Counted from the stretch's first letter, positions 23,401 to 34,684 are shown. The stretch is 64,000 nucleotides of DNA from Hippopus hippopus (GCA_946811185.2 OX328101.1:15980122-16044121), one strand, 5' to 3'. Translations and numbers: made by a program. The notes: generated by a model from the sequence alone, not told the origin.

Positions 23401-23789
23401 CGCCACAAGAGTTACAAAATAAACTAGATTGTATTATGATTGTTAGCATTGGGATCTACAGGTAAACACACTTAAAATAGAAGCAGGTAAATTCAGCGAA
23501 CGTGGCACATTGAAACCATGTTAATCTTGGACACAACAATAACGAAAACATAAATCGTAAAGGATTTTACTTACCTTAGAGCTGTTTTAAAATTTACTTG
23601 AAAATTCTCCCTTCATATTAAATACTTTAGCGGTAAAGCCACCAAGGCGCCCAATTTCTTACTACATGAATATAAATGTGAAAATAAAAAATTAAACAGA
23701 GGTGAATAATGCATATCTTTGATATATTTTTCGGTTCTAATTTATCATATGTCCACGAAATTTAGGGATTATCCATAGATAAAGAGCAT

Positions 23790-23999
23790 ACAATCTTAGA
23801 CTAGTCCGAATTGCAAGCACTTGCAGACGACATATCAATTGTGACTCAAAATTTGAAAATTGTGTTGGAACGGGTGGAAAACATTGTGGGAAAAGGAGAA
23901 AATGCTGGTTACTAGCATTTTCTCCTTTTCCCACAATGTTTTCAAAAGTCTTCCTTCTCCAGGGTTGTTAAAAGTCGGGATTGTGTGGTAAAGGGTTAA
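23790..23999. mobile_element. MITE family A (left end worn)
   Basis: AACATTGTGGGAAAAGGAG hairpin and GTGTGGTAAAGGG-TTAA right end. Shares its TTAA (23996-23999) with the next copy. Confidence 0.8.
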
Positions 24000-24199
24000 C
24001 TCTTTACCTCACACAAAAAAAAATGGATTTGTCCAAATTGCAAGCATTTGTATATGACACAATTATTTTGCTCAAGAGAGGAGATTTTCCTCTAAAAGGG
24101 TAGAAAACATTGTGGAAAGAGGAGAAAATGCTGGTTTATCCATTTCCCATAATGTTTTCAAAGGCATTTACTTCATGCCTGGTTTGGTAAAGAGCTTAA
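23996..24199. mobile_element. MITE family A, abutting copy
   Basis: TTAACTCTTTACC at the left and GGTAAAGAGCTTAA at the right. The hairpin arm is shortened. Confidence 0.8.
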
Positions 24200-24237
24200 T
24201 TCATTTTACTTGCTACGGTTCTAAAGTTTTTGTGCTT

Positions 24238-24375
24238 TATAGCCCCACTGGCGGCAGGCCAGCGGGCTTTTGTCGTGGCCCGGTGACCGTCGTGCGTCCA
24301 TCTATCCAACCGGTTGTGCGTCCATCCAGGATTTCTCAATGTATTATCTATTCACTTTTTCACAGTGAAAAACAT
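24238..24375 (-). repeat. Dispersed repeat end related to 57707-58296
   Basis: AGCCCCACTGGCGGCAGGCC followed by CGTCGTGCGTCCATC is the reverse-complement counterpart of the GGACG...GGCCAGTGGAGCT end at 58220-58296. Confidence 0.5.
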
Positions 24376-24529
24376 CACTAGTGATAATATCATATCATTA
24401 CTATTGGTAATATAGCTTTAGAATTTTTCCCAAATTGCACACAATTCAATGTTTCTATCTCTGTTTCAAACATCTTTCGAAAACAAAAGCACGCTGAAAA
24501 GATTTTCAGTAAAAATCTTACCTTCCAAG

Positions 24530-24700
24530 TTTAAACGACCCCGCAGGAGAAAACTTTTGAAAATATTGTAGGAAAACGAGAGAGTTTTTGTGGGAGAGAG
24601 CTTTCAAAACATTGTGGAAAAAAGAGAAAATGCTGGTTACCAGCATTTTCTCTTTTTCCAAAAATGTTTTCTATCCTATCAGAAAACTAAAGCCCAATTG
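24530..24700. mobile_element. MITE family A, ends worn
   Basis: The hairpin AAAGAGAAAATGCTGGTTAC and its complement are intact; the TTAA ends are not visible. Confidence 0.7.
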
Positions 24701-25015
24701 CATGAAATTTGTATATGTCATCTGCAGATGTTTTAAATTTGAAATTTGTCGCGCAGGAAAGGTAAAATATTCCATCCTTATATTTGACTGGTTTGAAATT
24801 TTAAAGTACGTACAATGCGTGCATTTCAAATGTAGAGCTATACATGTATGATGTAATGTATGCGCATAAATTTACGCTAAATCTTCGCGCTTTAACTCGT
24901 TTACGTCTGCTGCATCTACCAAAAATGGATACTGTATGTGTATTAGAAGAAAAATTGTCATTTTGTACCGTTCTTGATAGTTATTTGAAAGCAAAGGATG
25001 AATCAGATATATAAT

Positions 25016-25168
25016 AAACAGAATAATCAACTGGTTGTAAGAATTACTCGAGTGGGGTGTGATGTGACTGAAAAACTCATCCTTCGGATTCGTTTGTTAT
25101 CCGCATCACACCCCATTCTCGTGAAAGATTTTTAATATCACACACAACCAGTTGATTATCCTCTATTT
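25016..25168. repeat. Short foldback repeat
   Basis: AATCAACTGGTTGT and TGGGGTGTGATG at the left are inverted at the right (CATCACACCCCA; ACAACCAGTTGATTAT), giving a ~150-bp stem-loop. Confidence 0.7.
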
Positions 25169-25609
25169 AACACTTCTTTTGTTGGTAACTATTTGTGAAC
25201 ATTTTTTTTCAACGTAGCTGAATATGCTGGCTCTTGACCTACTTTTTGGTACTGATAACAAATGACTAAATAAAAATTTGTGAATGGTCAAATATGAAGA
25301 CATGTTTATTCTGAGGGCCCCTAACCACTTGCTGGCAAATTTACGCCGTCTGTCTTTTTTAGAAATATATCTTCTGTTCTATTACTTCGTATTTAATATG
25401 TTTTAACACTGTGACAGTATTGATTCAAAAACTTATTCTTTGAAAAGACAACGTATACGTCTAAATCAAAAGCCTGTCCTGTTCTGTTCTTGAAATCAAT
25501 GAAAACGACCTTAAAACGTGCTCTGAAACAAGCAAAACAATAAACATTACACAGGAATTTTATAACAATACCCATACTTTATAATAACGGTCGAAAAAGT
25601 TCTATCTCT

Positions 25610-25730
25610 TAACTTGTGTGCTTGACTTTTTAAGCGGACGGTATAGATCCAAGCTCAGACTGCACGTCTTTGATCTCTACCGTCCGCAAAAGGTCCCCTG
25701 ATTTCAAGTTTACAGTGTTAAAGAATTTCC
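25610..25730. mobile_element. MITE family B fragment
   Basis: GCGGACGGTATAGATCCAAG and GATCTCTACCGTCCGCAAAAGG are the two arms of a shortened hairpin. Confidence 0.6.
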
Positions 25731-25825
25731 AGCTGTCACAATTATCAGTCAAGAGTCTCTTACTGATATAAACATTATTCCATCAGACTTGTCAGCAAGG
25801 TGAGGCCGGTCTGATTTTTTTCCAG

Positions 25826-26021
25826 TTCCATCTGTGTTCTATGACGTTTCTTTGTCGAAAATTACGGAAAAGATTAATAGATTATCGCCAAAGATCTATA
25901 TAGACAGCGAAAAGGAGATGGACTTAATGAGTAAGAAAATATTGAAGCCGGTACCATGGCAAAACCTGGAATGTGAAACAAGAAAGATATTTTTGAAAAA
26001 GAAAAATGGACGGCATAGGAG
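25826..26021 (+). CDS. Candidate internal exon, function unknown
   Basis: A 196-nt open segment lies between a strong acceptor (polypyrimidine CTGATTTTTTTCCAG) and a good donor (AGGAG|GTACGT). The frame open throughout starts after two bases and leaves two, so both flanking introns would be phase 2. The 64 codons contain FYDVSLSKITEKINRL, KIYIDSEKEMDLMSK and VPWQNLECETRKIFLKKK, a charged composition unlike the surrounding repeats, and no other copy was seen. No domain was recognised and no neighbouring exon could be joined by phase. What is seen is the frame and splice sites; that it is a real exon is inference. It could instead be part of an old repeat protein. Confidence 0.4.
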
Positions 26022-26103
26022 GTACGTGTAGTGGAAAATGAATACTAAAACTTTTTTTTTATTTCCAATACGGGAAGAAGTATTTTTTATTTGCTTATAT
26101 GGC

Positions 26104-26350
26104 ATTTAACATTGTTTCAATATTATTTCACTTATGTGGTGGCGACCATTTCACCTATCCATTTTTTGCTGGAGTTTTTTTTTTTTTTTTTAGCCAGTAT
26201 TGCTCACAACATTCTTTCCTAGTCACTGACTGCCTTCCCACATAATTACCGTCGAAACAATGATGAGAGGTGAGAGAGGAATGAATCCTATAGCATTGCC
26301 TATCATCAATGCTCCGAAAAAAATTGACCGAGGAGGAAATTCGAACAAGA
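26104..26350 (-). mobile_element. SINE family E, degraded
   Basis: CATTTAACATTGTTTCAATATTATTTCA at the 3' end and GAAATTCGAACAAG at the decayed box B. Confidence 0.7.
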
Positions 26351-26437
26351 AAAGTATTGAAAGTAACAACGCCGACAATTAGCTCTTTTTCTTCATTATT
26401 TTCGATGATGTTGGAAAATGAAATTTTCAATTATATA

Positions 26438-26694
26438 AGAGCCATGCTCTGGCAAAAGAGGGCTTAATGAGTCTCCGCGATGCATGATAACAAATAAGTC
26501 GTCACATAATCACGGCTCCGTAAAATCAATTTATTAAAACAACTGATTTAATCGTGAGGTAAACAGGTCCTTTGACACCCAGAAAATTTACGAAAAGCAA
26601 AAAGTTACAACTCAAGTCAGCTTGCGCGGACTGCGGAGGTTGGTCGATTCTTTTTTTCAGATGCATTAAGCCCCCTTTTTACAGAGCATGGCTC
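26438..26694. mobile_element. MITE family D
   Basis: GAGCCATGCTCTGGCAAAAG is inverted at ACAGAGCATGGCTC; inner arms GGGCTTAATG / GATGCATTAAGCCCCC. Confidence 0.75.
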
Positions 26695-26699
26695 ACGGT

Positions 26700-27655
26700 G
26701 TTTTTCAAGATTAGATCTTGATTCTACTCGCCGTTGGAAAAAGAGCAATTGCTGCTAAAATGTTGTATCTGAACTTTACAGAAAAGGGTTATCGTATAAT
26801 CATTACAATATTGAATTAAGAATGAGTACAAGAAAAGGACAGTCCCCTATCTTATCCATTTGTTAGGGTATCAATGTGTGCAGTTGGGTATCGATCAACG
26901 GAAGCAACCCTTTATGTCAGCGTAATAAACGGGCCCGCAGAAAGGCCCTCGGAGGCCCACAGAATAAGCATATCCCCTTTTTTTAACCAATCGCAAATTA
27001 CTTTTTATTCAGTCAAGACTTATGCCAAAAAGTAGGTCAAAAGTCGCCTTATAAAGGTATGCCGAAAAAAGATTGTGCTGTCGACTTTAGTGTACGGACA
27101 ATTGCTCACAAAAATAATTTCCCACTAGAACTTTTGACATACGTGCAATTGCCATCTGACTTTAGTCGGAAAACGGACATTTGTCGTCTCCTCATTTTTT
27201 TTTTTTATACAGTACAATTTAATTCTTTCGTGACTTTTAAAACTCTTACTTTAATTCCACACATTATGCCTTGTTTCTTTACAGTTACATTGGGGAAAAA
27301 AAGTTCAGAACGATTTAACACTTTTATTCAAGAAGTTTTTCTTGTTTTCCCAGAAAAACTCTAAATACGAGTGCACCTTTAAAAAAAATTAAAGATAGAT
27401 TTAAAGGCAGATAAAGATAGATTTTAAGGCACTGCTCAAGGTAAGGAGGTCCTTGTAGTCTTCTCCGATAAAACGAAAGCCCTTGACAGGATGTTGTTGT
27501 TGTTTTTTCCAACAAGTTCACTTTGTGCGGCTTGTCTAAATAAATTCTAAACAAGGGTGACAGGCATCCATATGGGATTGCACGACTCTGTACAAGTCTA
27601 CAAAATTTGGGATTCGAATTAAGGGCATTTCCAAACGACCAATTATATCTGGTTT
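26700..27655. other. No gene supported
   Basis: Holds a 101-codon plus-strand open frame (27059-27364) without splice sites, motif or coding-like composition. Nothing else was recognised. Confidence 0.5.
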
Positions 27656-27890
27656 TAATCCTTTCAACGTGATAGGCGAAAATAAGGATTTATGCGGACA
27701 GTATAGATCAAAGATTAGACTGCACAAATGTTATTAATTATTAATTACATATATATATATATCCTGTCTGTAAAAACATGTAGCTGCTCTAATACCAAAC
27801 TTTCTTTTGTCGGGACATCTTGCAAAAATAAAGAACAAGATCGGACTGCACGTTCAGTGCAGTTTTATCTTGATCAACGGAGTACCTATA
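27656..27890. mobile_element. MITE family B, interrupted
   Basis: The left arm (CAACGTGATAGGCGAAAATA to GATTAGACTGCAC, 27656-27727) and the right arm (GATCGGACTGCACGTTCAGTGCAG, from 27839) are split by about 110 bp of AT-rich sequence. Confidence 0.55.
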
Positions 27891-27946
27891 TGCGTATGAG
27901 CTATGTTCTGTGAAAAGGGGTTTTTAGTGTAGTTGCAAAATATATC

Positions 27947-28142
27947 GACCCAGGTCACCTTACGAAGTCCGTGCAGGCTAACATGGGTTGAAACTCACAG
28001 GACCATTCTGCCTCATGATTCAGTCGGTTGTAAGACAAAATGAATTTTATGGACCCGTAATTATAATTATAATGATATGATGACATGTTTGATACGAAAC
28101 ATCACAGAGATACAGTACATCCCATTTTGCCAGAGCATGACT
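27947..28142. mobile_element. MITE family D, left end lost
   Basis: Retains CAGGCTAACATGGGTTG, ATGATTCAGTCGGTTGT and the right end TTTTGCCAGAGCATGACTTA. Confidence 0.6.
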
Positions 28143-28202
28143 TACTTTAAATTGTAGTTCAGTAGAATTCTCGAGTTTTCGAGAATTCCGCGTGTTTATG
28201 TG

Positions 28203-28463
28203 TGTTTACACTGTTTTTAATGTTATCTCAGAAATACGAAGGCGACCACCGCATCTATCCATTCATTCCTAGAGTATCTTTTTTCACACGTACGTAGCAC
28301 AAAGAAGCTGCCGGCCACTTCTCCGAATAGAAATCGCCGGAACTATGTTGAGTGGTGAGAGATGAATGAATTTTGTCGTATCGGCTATATCATCAGTCCT
28401 GAAGTTTGGCCGTTCTGAGATGAGAGCTCACGATCGCTCTATGCTCCTGACTGAGCTACCAAT
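28203..28463 (-). mobile_element. SINE family E, diverged
   Basis: 3' end TTTTTAATGTTATCTCAGA, box A as CCTGACTGAGCTACC. Confidence 0.75.
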
Positions 28464-28469
28464 AAGTAA

Positions 28470-28678
28470 TTAACCCTTAAGCTGCTAAGCGCGACTCACT
28501 GACCTCTTGCGGACAGTGTAGATCAAGATCAGACTGCACAGAACGTGCAGTCTGATCTTCGATTTACAGTGTCCGATAAGTGGATACTTTTCTAAAAAAA
28601 GTTTGAATGAAAATTTTTCGGGCTTTTACTATTGGCTTGAAAGTTTTTATTTATTTCATTTAGCAGGATAAGAGTTAA
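28470..28678 (+). mobile_element. MITE family B, complete
   Basis: TTAACCCTTAAGCTGCTAAG at the left and TTAGCAGGATAAGAGTTAA at the right. The central hairpin GATCAGACTGCACAGAACGT/GCAGTCTGATC is intact, and TTAA is present at both ends. Confidence 0.85.
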
Positions 28679-28844
28679 TTAAGTGAATGAAGAGAACGTT
28701 GAAGCAATTCGAATATAACCGGTCATACGGAATATCTCGTAACTAGTACTTACTGGAACGAATTTTTTTTTTCCCTTGAAAATAACGGGACAATAGTTAC
28801 GGTCGCTTCAGCAATCCATCAGATGAGCTGATTTCCCCACTGTA

Positions 28845-29000
28845 GTTGCGCGTACTCAGGACGTAGTTTATACGTAGTGTAACGTAGTTACTCGTAGTTA
28901 GACGTAGTGATACCCTAGTTAACCCAAGCCACTTTGCTCGCAGTTGAATGTATTTGACCGTACTGACACGTAGTTCAACCTACTTAGACTTTCTATATTT
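28845..29000. repeat. Degenerate CGTAGTT array
   Basis: ACGTAGTT and variants recur about every 10-14 bp (ACGTAGTTTATACGTAGTGT and onward). Confidence 0.55.
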
Positions 29001-29247
29001 CCTCTTTTTACTAATTTTGAACCAACTCCATCCGTACATCTAGTTTCCGTAGAAACACTCCGACATACTACGTTTGAAATGAACTACGGTCACCCAAGTG
29101 CATGACTGTAAATGTGACCATGCCATGATATACAACAAACGGAAGGAAAAGTCCGCCTACATTTTCAAGACTATTTCGAATCCAGGTAAAATCAAAGTTC
29201 CATTCAAAGCTCGATGAAAGCCGTGGAGTTTATTTCTGTCATCGTTG

Positions 29248-29345
29248 AACCCTTAGGCTAAGTGCGACTAAATGAGGTTTGATAGATAGACACCGTAGAC
29301 TAAGATCAGATCGCACAGAACTTACAGTCTGATCTTGAATCAAAA
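29248..29345. mobile_element. MITE family B fragment
   Basis: GAACCCTTAGGCTAAGTGCG left end and the TCAGATCGCACAGAACTTAC hairpin; right half missing. Confidence 0.6.
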
Positions 29346-29449
29346 AACTCATGGCCCGATAGCTTGAGAATTTTGAAATAGCAGAAGTAGGTTTTACTTT
29401 TCGGCTGAAGCTGAAAATTTCCATTTAGTTTGTGCAATAATTTAATACT

Positions 29450-29676
29450 TTAACCGTATAATCGCGACTTTTAAACGACCCTGATTTAAAAAAAAAAAAG
29501 TTTGAAAACATTGTGGTAAAAGGGAAAATTGTGGTAACCAACATTTTCTTCTTGTTCCATAATTCTTCTTGTCCTTCTCAAAACAAATTTCAATTTTTGA
29601 GTCACATTTATTTTGTGGCCTGCGAATGTTTTCAATTTAGACAAGTCTAAATTTTTGTCGTTTGGTAACGGGTTAA
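29450..29676. mobile_element. MITE family A, complete
   Basis: TTAACCGTATAATCGCG to TTTGGTAACGGGTTAA. TTAA at both ends; the hairpin has several mismatches. Confidence 0.8.
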
Positions 29677-29754
29677 AGGGTATTACATTGTTCGACTTCT
29701 CTCTGTAATAAAGTAAATCATTGGCTCGGAAAAAGAGGATTATGAGAAGTTCTA

Positions 29755-29840
29755 GTAAAGAATATTTCACTAGTAAGACACGAGTAGGTGCACTGGTCGT
29801 CGTAATATAGCTGTAATATTGTTGAAAACGGCTGCAAAAA
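29755..29840 (+). mobile_element. SINE family E 3' fragment
   Basis: AGGTGCACTGGTCGTCG and AATATTGTTGAAAACGGC followed by poly-A; the tRNA part is absent. Confidence 0.65.
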
Positions 29841-29882
29841 AAAAAAAAAATGAACAGAACAAACTTTTCTCCTACATTCGAT

Positions 29883-30106
29883 CTTTGACCAAACAATCCC
29901 ATGATTGACGACCATGGAGGGAGAGTTAGCTTTTGAAAACATCGTGGGAAAAGGAGAAAATGCTGGTAACCAGTATTTTCTCCTTTTCCCACATTGTTTT
30001 CTATCCTTAAAAAGACAAATTTTATTATTTCATTCACAATTTATTTTGTCGTCTGCAAATGATTTGAATGTGGAGAAGTCTATAATCTTGTCTGGTAAAG
30101 AGTTAA
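29883..30106. mobile_element. MITE family A
   Basis: ACCAAACAATCCCATGATTG left region, GGAGAAAATGCTGGTAACC hairpin, TCTGGTAAAGAGTTAA right end. Confidence 0.8.
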
Positions 30107-30140
30107 GTCTCGAGCATTTGGAATAGATTTGTCTGTTTGT

Positions 30141-30414
30141 TGGTGTTGTTCAACGTCGTTTTTAACATTATTTCAGTTTTATCACGGCGGCCGAATGCAC
30201 CTATGCATACTTCCCTGGAGTTTCTTTCACCATTACTTCGCACAAAATTCTTCCCGAGCCACTGGCTGCTTTTCTACATAAAATCGTCGAAAATATGATC
30301 AGAGAGAGGAATGAATGACTGTCATCCATCCTCGGAAAGGAACTGGCCGAGCCGGGAATTCGAACCAGCGACCGTCTGGTCTCAAGGCCTGCACGCCGAC
30401 TCTGCAACCGGGCT
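30141..30414 (-). mobile_element. SINE family E
   Basis: GTTCAACGTCGTTTTTAACA at the 3' end; box B as GAATTCGAACCAGCGACC. The 117-codon antisense open frame here is a translation of the SINE. Confidence 0.8.
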
Positions 30415-30419
30415 AGGCA

Positions 30420-31010
30420 TTTGTAATGGAACTCTACATACCTGTATATCTTGTATCCTTCCTTATTAAAACTATAGCGAGCATTTAGTGAGAATGTAGC
30501 GCACACTGTTGCTCTCATGATATATGTTAATACCAAAGCCTGTTCCGGCCACATTAAAACCGTTAAAAATAACTTTACAAATTTGACCTACATCTTATGT
30601 CTTTAGTTACTCTTCGGTAACCAAAATTACACTTAAAATTCAAATACCACATGCACATACATCGCGTTTCCTCTGTTACTATATTTGTGGAGAATATGCC
30701 GTACAAAATTATTCACATCTATCGTAAATAGATATGGAAGCTTATTTTGACCACGATATACATGTACTTTACCGTTTGCAAAACACGATGACGAAATAAT
30801 CACCTTGTCTTTCTTGAAAACATATATCGTAACAGTTATTTTGTGTAGCAATATTTGCAATTATGAGGAGTCTTTTTTTTTTTATTTTTTAACAGACCAT
30901 CAAGTGTTTTAAAGTGTTCACAGAAAACATAGTGGGAAATAGAAAATTGCTCGGTCTGAGGGTATTTTTTGAATTTGTAGTTTTGGAAGGGCCTGTAGCT
31001 TATTTTCAGG
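30420..31010. other. No feature recognised
   Basis: AT-rich, without repeats shared elsewhere in the window. Confidence 0.5.
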
Positions 31011-31014
31011 TGCT

Positions 31015-31222
31015 TAAGTTTAAACATATTTATTTTACATCGACTGAGAAACAAGTTCTTCCAACTTAAACTAATCTCTCTCTCAATTCTGCTTCCCGAA
31101 AACACCAGCGCCGAGTGTGTGAGCTAATGAAAAGTCCTAAACTTGACACCGGTTCCCTGGAATCGAACTGAGGACCTTATGCTTACCAGGCCGACTCTCT
31201 ACCTCACAACCAAGGACATCAC
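31015..31222 (-). mobile_element. tRNA-derived SINE family G
   Basis: Antisense: TTTATTTTACATCGACTGAG at the 3' side, box B as GGAATCGAACTGAGGACC, anticodon arm and box A as AGGCCGACTCTCTACCTCAC. The same organisation occurs at 37350-37555. Confidence 0.7.
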
Positions 31223-31224
31223 AC

Positions 31225-31605
31225 GAGCTGCTTTAAAGGACGTTGTACGAATAGTGTAGAAAATAATAGACAAATAGTTCAAGGGGGGGGGGGCAAAATA
31301 GCCTCCAAAAAGCCCCCTAAAAGATAAACCACACATATACGCATAATTATGACTGTCCCATGGGAAAGGCGACAAGGCTGTAAAGTCTCTCAGTGTCGTA
31401 CTTCGCTAAGATGAGATTTAACGTGGCCGGAAGAGGTTTCCGTACAATTTATAATATATTGCCGAACGCACGTCTTCACATCTATCATGCACTGTCAGAA
31501 ATATTTCATGTTCCTTACCGCAATCAGTTGCCTTCTAGCGACATTACAAAATGATTAATCACTTACAAAAAAAGGTACCTTTGTTTCAATACACCGTACG
31601 TCATA
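31225..31605. other. No gene recognised
   Basis: Contains a 10-bp G run near 31270; otherwise unremarkable. Confidence 0.5.
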
Positions 31606-31608
31606 ATT

Positions 31609-31870
31609 GGCCTGCAACACGCAAAAAGGGACATTCGGACATTTGCGTAAAGTGTCGTCTCGGATCAGCCTGCACAGTCCGCGCAGGCTAATCCAAAACG
31701 ACACTTTCCGTTTTTATGTAATTTTCTGTTTTGCGCAAGTGTACTGTAGCACAAAATCTAATGTAGTCGTAAAGTGCCGTCTCGGATTAGCCTGCGCGGA
31801 CTGCGCAGGCTGATCGGAGACGACACTTTACGCTAATGTCCGAATGCCCCTTTTCGCTTGTTGCGAGCCA
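31609..31870. mobile_element. MITE family C, complete
   Basis: GGCCTGCAACACGCAAAAAG to TTTTCGCTTGTTGCGAGCC. Highly similar to 3829-4090 across its length. Confidence 0.85.
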
Positions 31871-31894
31871 ATTATATCGTGTCTCATTTCACTC

Positions 31895-32118
31895 GTTATA
31901 CCAGACGACAAAATTTTGGACGCATCCTCACTAAAAGCATTTGCAGACGATAACTTAAACGTGGCTAGAATTGTGGGATTTGTCTTTCAAAGAGTAGAAA
32001 ACATTGTGGGTAAAGGAGAAAATGCTGGTTACCAGCATTTTCTCCTTTACCCACAATGTTTTCAACGGCCTTTTTGCTTAGGGTCGCTTAAACTGAGGAT
32101 TATTTGGTAAAAGGATAA
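31895..32118. mobile_element. MITE family A
   Basis: ACCAGACGACAAAATTTTGG left, GGAGAAAATGCTGGTTACC hairpin (perfect stem), ATTTGGTAAAAGGATAA right. Confidence 0.8.
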
Positions 32119-32185
32119 GTCTTCGGGAATAAGTTCTCAAGTTGAGGAAGAGACGAGAAAATATTCTGATAATGGAATAACTTAC

Positions 32186-32306
32186 TCATTCTGTACTTTT
32201 CATAGATTTCATTTTTCCATCTATCACAACGTTGTCGAACGTATTCTTGTTCAGACAGGTCAAAATTTGTCCACGTGAGATGATGCGTGTTTTTTTCACA
32301 CTTCAT
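32186..32306 (-). CDS. Candidate exon, function unknown
   Basis: On the minus strand an ATG at 32306 opens 40 codons ending at a strong donor (CAGAATGA|GTAAGTT). The peptide contains TWTNFDLSEQEYVRQRC and DRWKNEIYEKYRM, rich in W, Y, R and E. This composition is protein-like and unlike the neighbouring hairpin repeats. A possible acceptor (AATTGTCAG) lies about 15 nt upstream of the ATG, so it may be either a first coding exon or an internal exon. It leaves phase 1. No partner exon was identified on the minus strand, and no family was recognised. Confidence 0.35.
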
Positions 32307-32392
32307 TTGTTATGACATAGCTGACAATTTATCGCAGTATTTGATCACATAGATCTCGTATCGTAATGGTAGTAAATGAATCATTCATCATT

Positions 32393-32505
32393 TAACCTTA
32401 TACAAGACAATCACGTGCTCTACGACCCTGGGGAAAAAGGATTTTGAAAACATTGTTGGAAATGGAGATATGCCTACTGAGAAACGGAGAAAATGCTCAC
32501 AAACC
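32393..32505. mobile_element. MITE family A, left half
   Basis: TTTAACCTTATACAAGACAATC to GGAGAAAATGCTC; right half missing. Confidence 0.6.
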
Positions 32506-32509
32506 GCAG

Positions 32510-33040
32510 CCTTTAATTGACTTGTCGATCATGGCCCTTCTTCCATAGAGTCTAAGGTCAAGTCCGTAACACAACATAATTTAATATCTTTATTTTTTTG
32601 TATTTTTTCTTTAGACTCTGACTCAACCTTTTTTTCTCTCTTTTTGCAAAATGCTGGTTTGCGTTTATTGGTTTCTAAAAAACATCCTTAATGTGTTAAA
32701 TTGACATCCTCTATAAAGGTAAAATAATTATAATGATAAGATAATGTTCATCTTCGATTTATCGTAAAGTCCACCGACCATTACGGAATTTATGATCTAT
32801 TTTTCTAATTTTTTTTTTTTCCAACCAATAGTTTCCCTTCGATTTCAATCGAAAAGATGAGGTTATTGGATTTATATTTCATTCCAAGGTATAAAACCAT
32901 GAAATAAAGTACCCAATTCGCTTTCGGGAAACCCACGAATCATTACAGAAGTTAAATTTGATATTTGTCTTTGACATTCAGACAGCAGAAGTTTTTTTTT
33001 TTTGTCAAGCGCTTTCTAGTAGAGTATCTTTCTGTTTGGA
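32510..33040. other. No feature recognised
   Basis: T-rich runs only. Confidence 0.5.
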
Positions 33041-33044
33041 AATA

Positions 33045-33262
33045 AGCTTTATATCTTTATCCTGCTAAACAAGTTCAATAAAACTTTCAAGCCGAAAATA
33101 AAAACCCGAAAAATGTTATTTAAAACTTAGTTTTCAGAGAAAAATATCTCCATATCGGACGTGTAGATCCAAGATCAGACTGCACGTACTGTGCAGTCTG
33201 ATATTGATCTACACTGTCCGGAAAAGGTTAGTGAGTCGCGCTTGGCAGTCTAACGGTTAAGA
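33045..33262 (-). mobile_element. MITE family B, near complete
   Basis: Reverse orientation: ATCCTGCTAAACAAG at the left, hairpin AGATCAGACTGCACGTAC/GTGCAGTCTGAT, and GCGCTTGGCAGTCTAACGGTTAA at the right. Confidence 0.75.
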
Positions 33263-33326
33263 ATAGAAAAAGTGAAGTGTGTATTTATTATAGTATCATC
33301 TCTGCAAAACGAGCCAGTCGGACCAG

Positions 33327-33645
33327 CCCGAATTGCCCCAGCGGTAGTGCATCACACTTGAAAACGGAGAATCTCGAACCGTTTTAGCGTGTCGGTTCGA
33401 TTCCCACAGCTGGCCATCCAAAATTACTAATAATCTTTCAGAAGAGACATTAAACCAAGATCCCGTGTGACGGTGCTATACACCGAGCACGTCAAAGAAC
33501 CAGGGATAATTTAAGATGGATTTCGTCCTGTACCTTGCACTATCCACCGTAGCATAACTAACAGCCTTCATGGGGGGCACGGTTGAGTCTTCGCTCATAT
33601 GGGCAACTGGTGGCGACAATAAATCAATCAATCAATCATTCAAGG
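33327..33645 (+). mobile_element. tRNA-derived SINE with Meta-like domain, full length
   Basis: Box B GGTTCGATTCC; conserved block AGAGACATTAAACCAAGATC and GTCCCGTGTGACGG-like sequence; tail AATAAATCAATCAATCAATC. More complete than the copy at 10481. Confidence 0.75.
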
Positions 33646-33991
33646 ACCAGCCAATATCTGACTTGTGTGACCTGTCCCTTTTTTTCGTTAGGCCGAATGT
33701 TGGGGTACTTTTGTCGGTATTAGTTGAGGCTGATGCTTTTCTCTTGAAATGTGAGATGTATAGGTCTGTTTGTCTGCTTAAAGTCTCGCTGCTAAGCACC
33801 CTTCGTAGCAGTTATTGGGTTTGCACATGTGCACTGTGTTGCGATGTACTGGTCGTAACATCAACGGTTTGTTCTTTTTAGAACGAATAAAAAATTTGTA
33901 TGTGTGTTAAACCGTAATTCTCGTTATATAGGCAATGTCCATTCATGTAGCGGAAACGGAGTTTCGAGGGAATTTCCAACTTTTTTCGTAG

Positions 33992-34037
33992 GACAATCCT
34001 TTCCTGAATTTGAAGAACATGTGCAATAGAAATCAAG
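33992..34037 (+). other. 46-nt microexon-like segment
   Basis: A good acceptor (AACTTTTTTCGTAG) and donor (CAAG|GTAAGTAAC) enclose 15 open codons (DNPFLNLKNMCNRNQ). No adjoining exon was found; chance is quite possible. Confidence 0.2.
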
Positions 34038-34270
34038 GTAAGTAACTTACTGATGGCCCATGCCTAGCAGAATGAACGATTGTTTCCCATCCCTTTTGAC
34101 GAATCGAAATTACCCAGAAAAAAAATGCGATATTACCATTTAACTATACAATTTCTCCCACTGCCGACTTTCTTTTTCTTGCTATAGATCACTTTGATAA
34201 CATTCCGGTAGAAAGAGAAATAACTCTCTATCAGACGTAACGATTTTGGACTTGCCGAATTGAAAACATT

Positions 34271-34534
34271 TGAGCCATGCTCGGTAAAAACGGGGCTTAA
34301 TGCACCTGCAAACAGTATCCATCAAGGTCAGTCTGCGCAGACTGCGCAGACTGACTTGAGTCGATACTTTTTGCGATTGGTCAATTATCTGCATGTCAAA
34401 AGACCAGTCTATCTCATGATTCTGTCCTTGTTAGACAAAATGTATGTTTCGGATCCTTGGTTATTTGATGGCTTGCTTAGCATAATGCATCATGGAGATG
34501 CACTGAACTCCCTTTTGCCAAAACATGGCTTATT
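34271..34534. mobile_element. MITE family D
   Basis: GAGCCATGCTCGGTAAAAAC to CCAAAACATGGCTTA. Family-A left-end fragments lie on both sides (34220-34270 and 34580-34680). Confidence 0.75.
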
Positions 34535-34684
34535 TATATGTGACTCAAATGACGGATAATCATTATGAATTAATTAAATAACAAACGACAAAATTGTAGG
34601 CTTGTGCAAACTGAAAGCATTGGCAGACGACAAATTAAAGGTGACTAAAATGTCAACTTCTCCGCCATTTTTGAGGATTATCTA

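Noticed and set aside
27059..27364. 101-codon plus-strand open frame
   Set aside because: No splice sites, no recognised domain, ordinary AT-rich composition.
29486..30037. 183-codon minus-strand open frame
   Set aside because: It is composed of two family-A MITEs and part of a SINE; peptides such as GKGENTGYQHFLLFPRCF are translations of the hairpin and recur all over the window.
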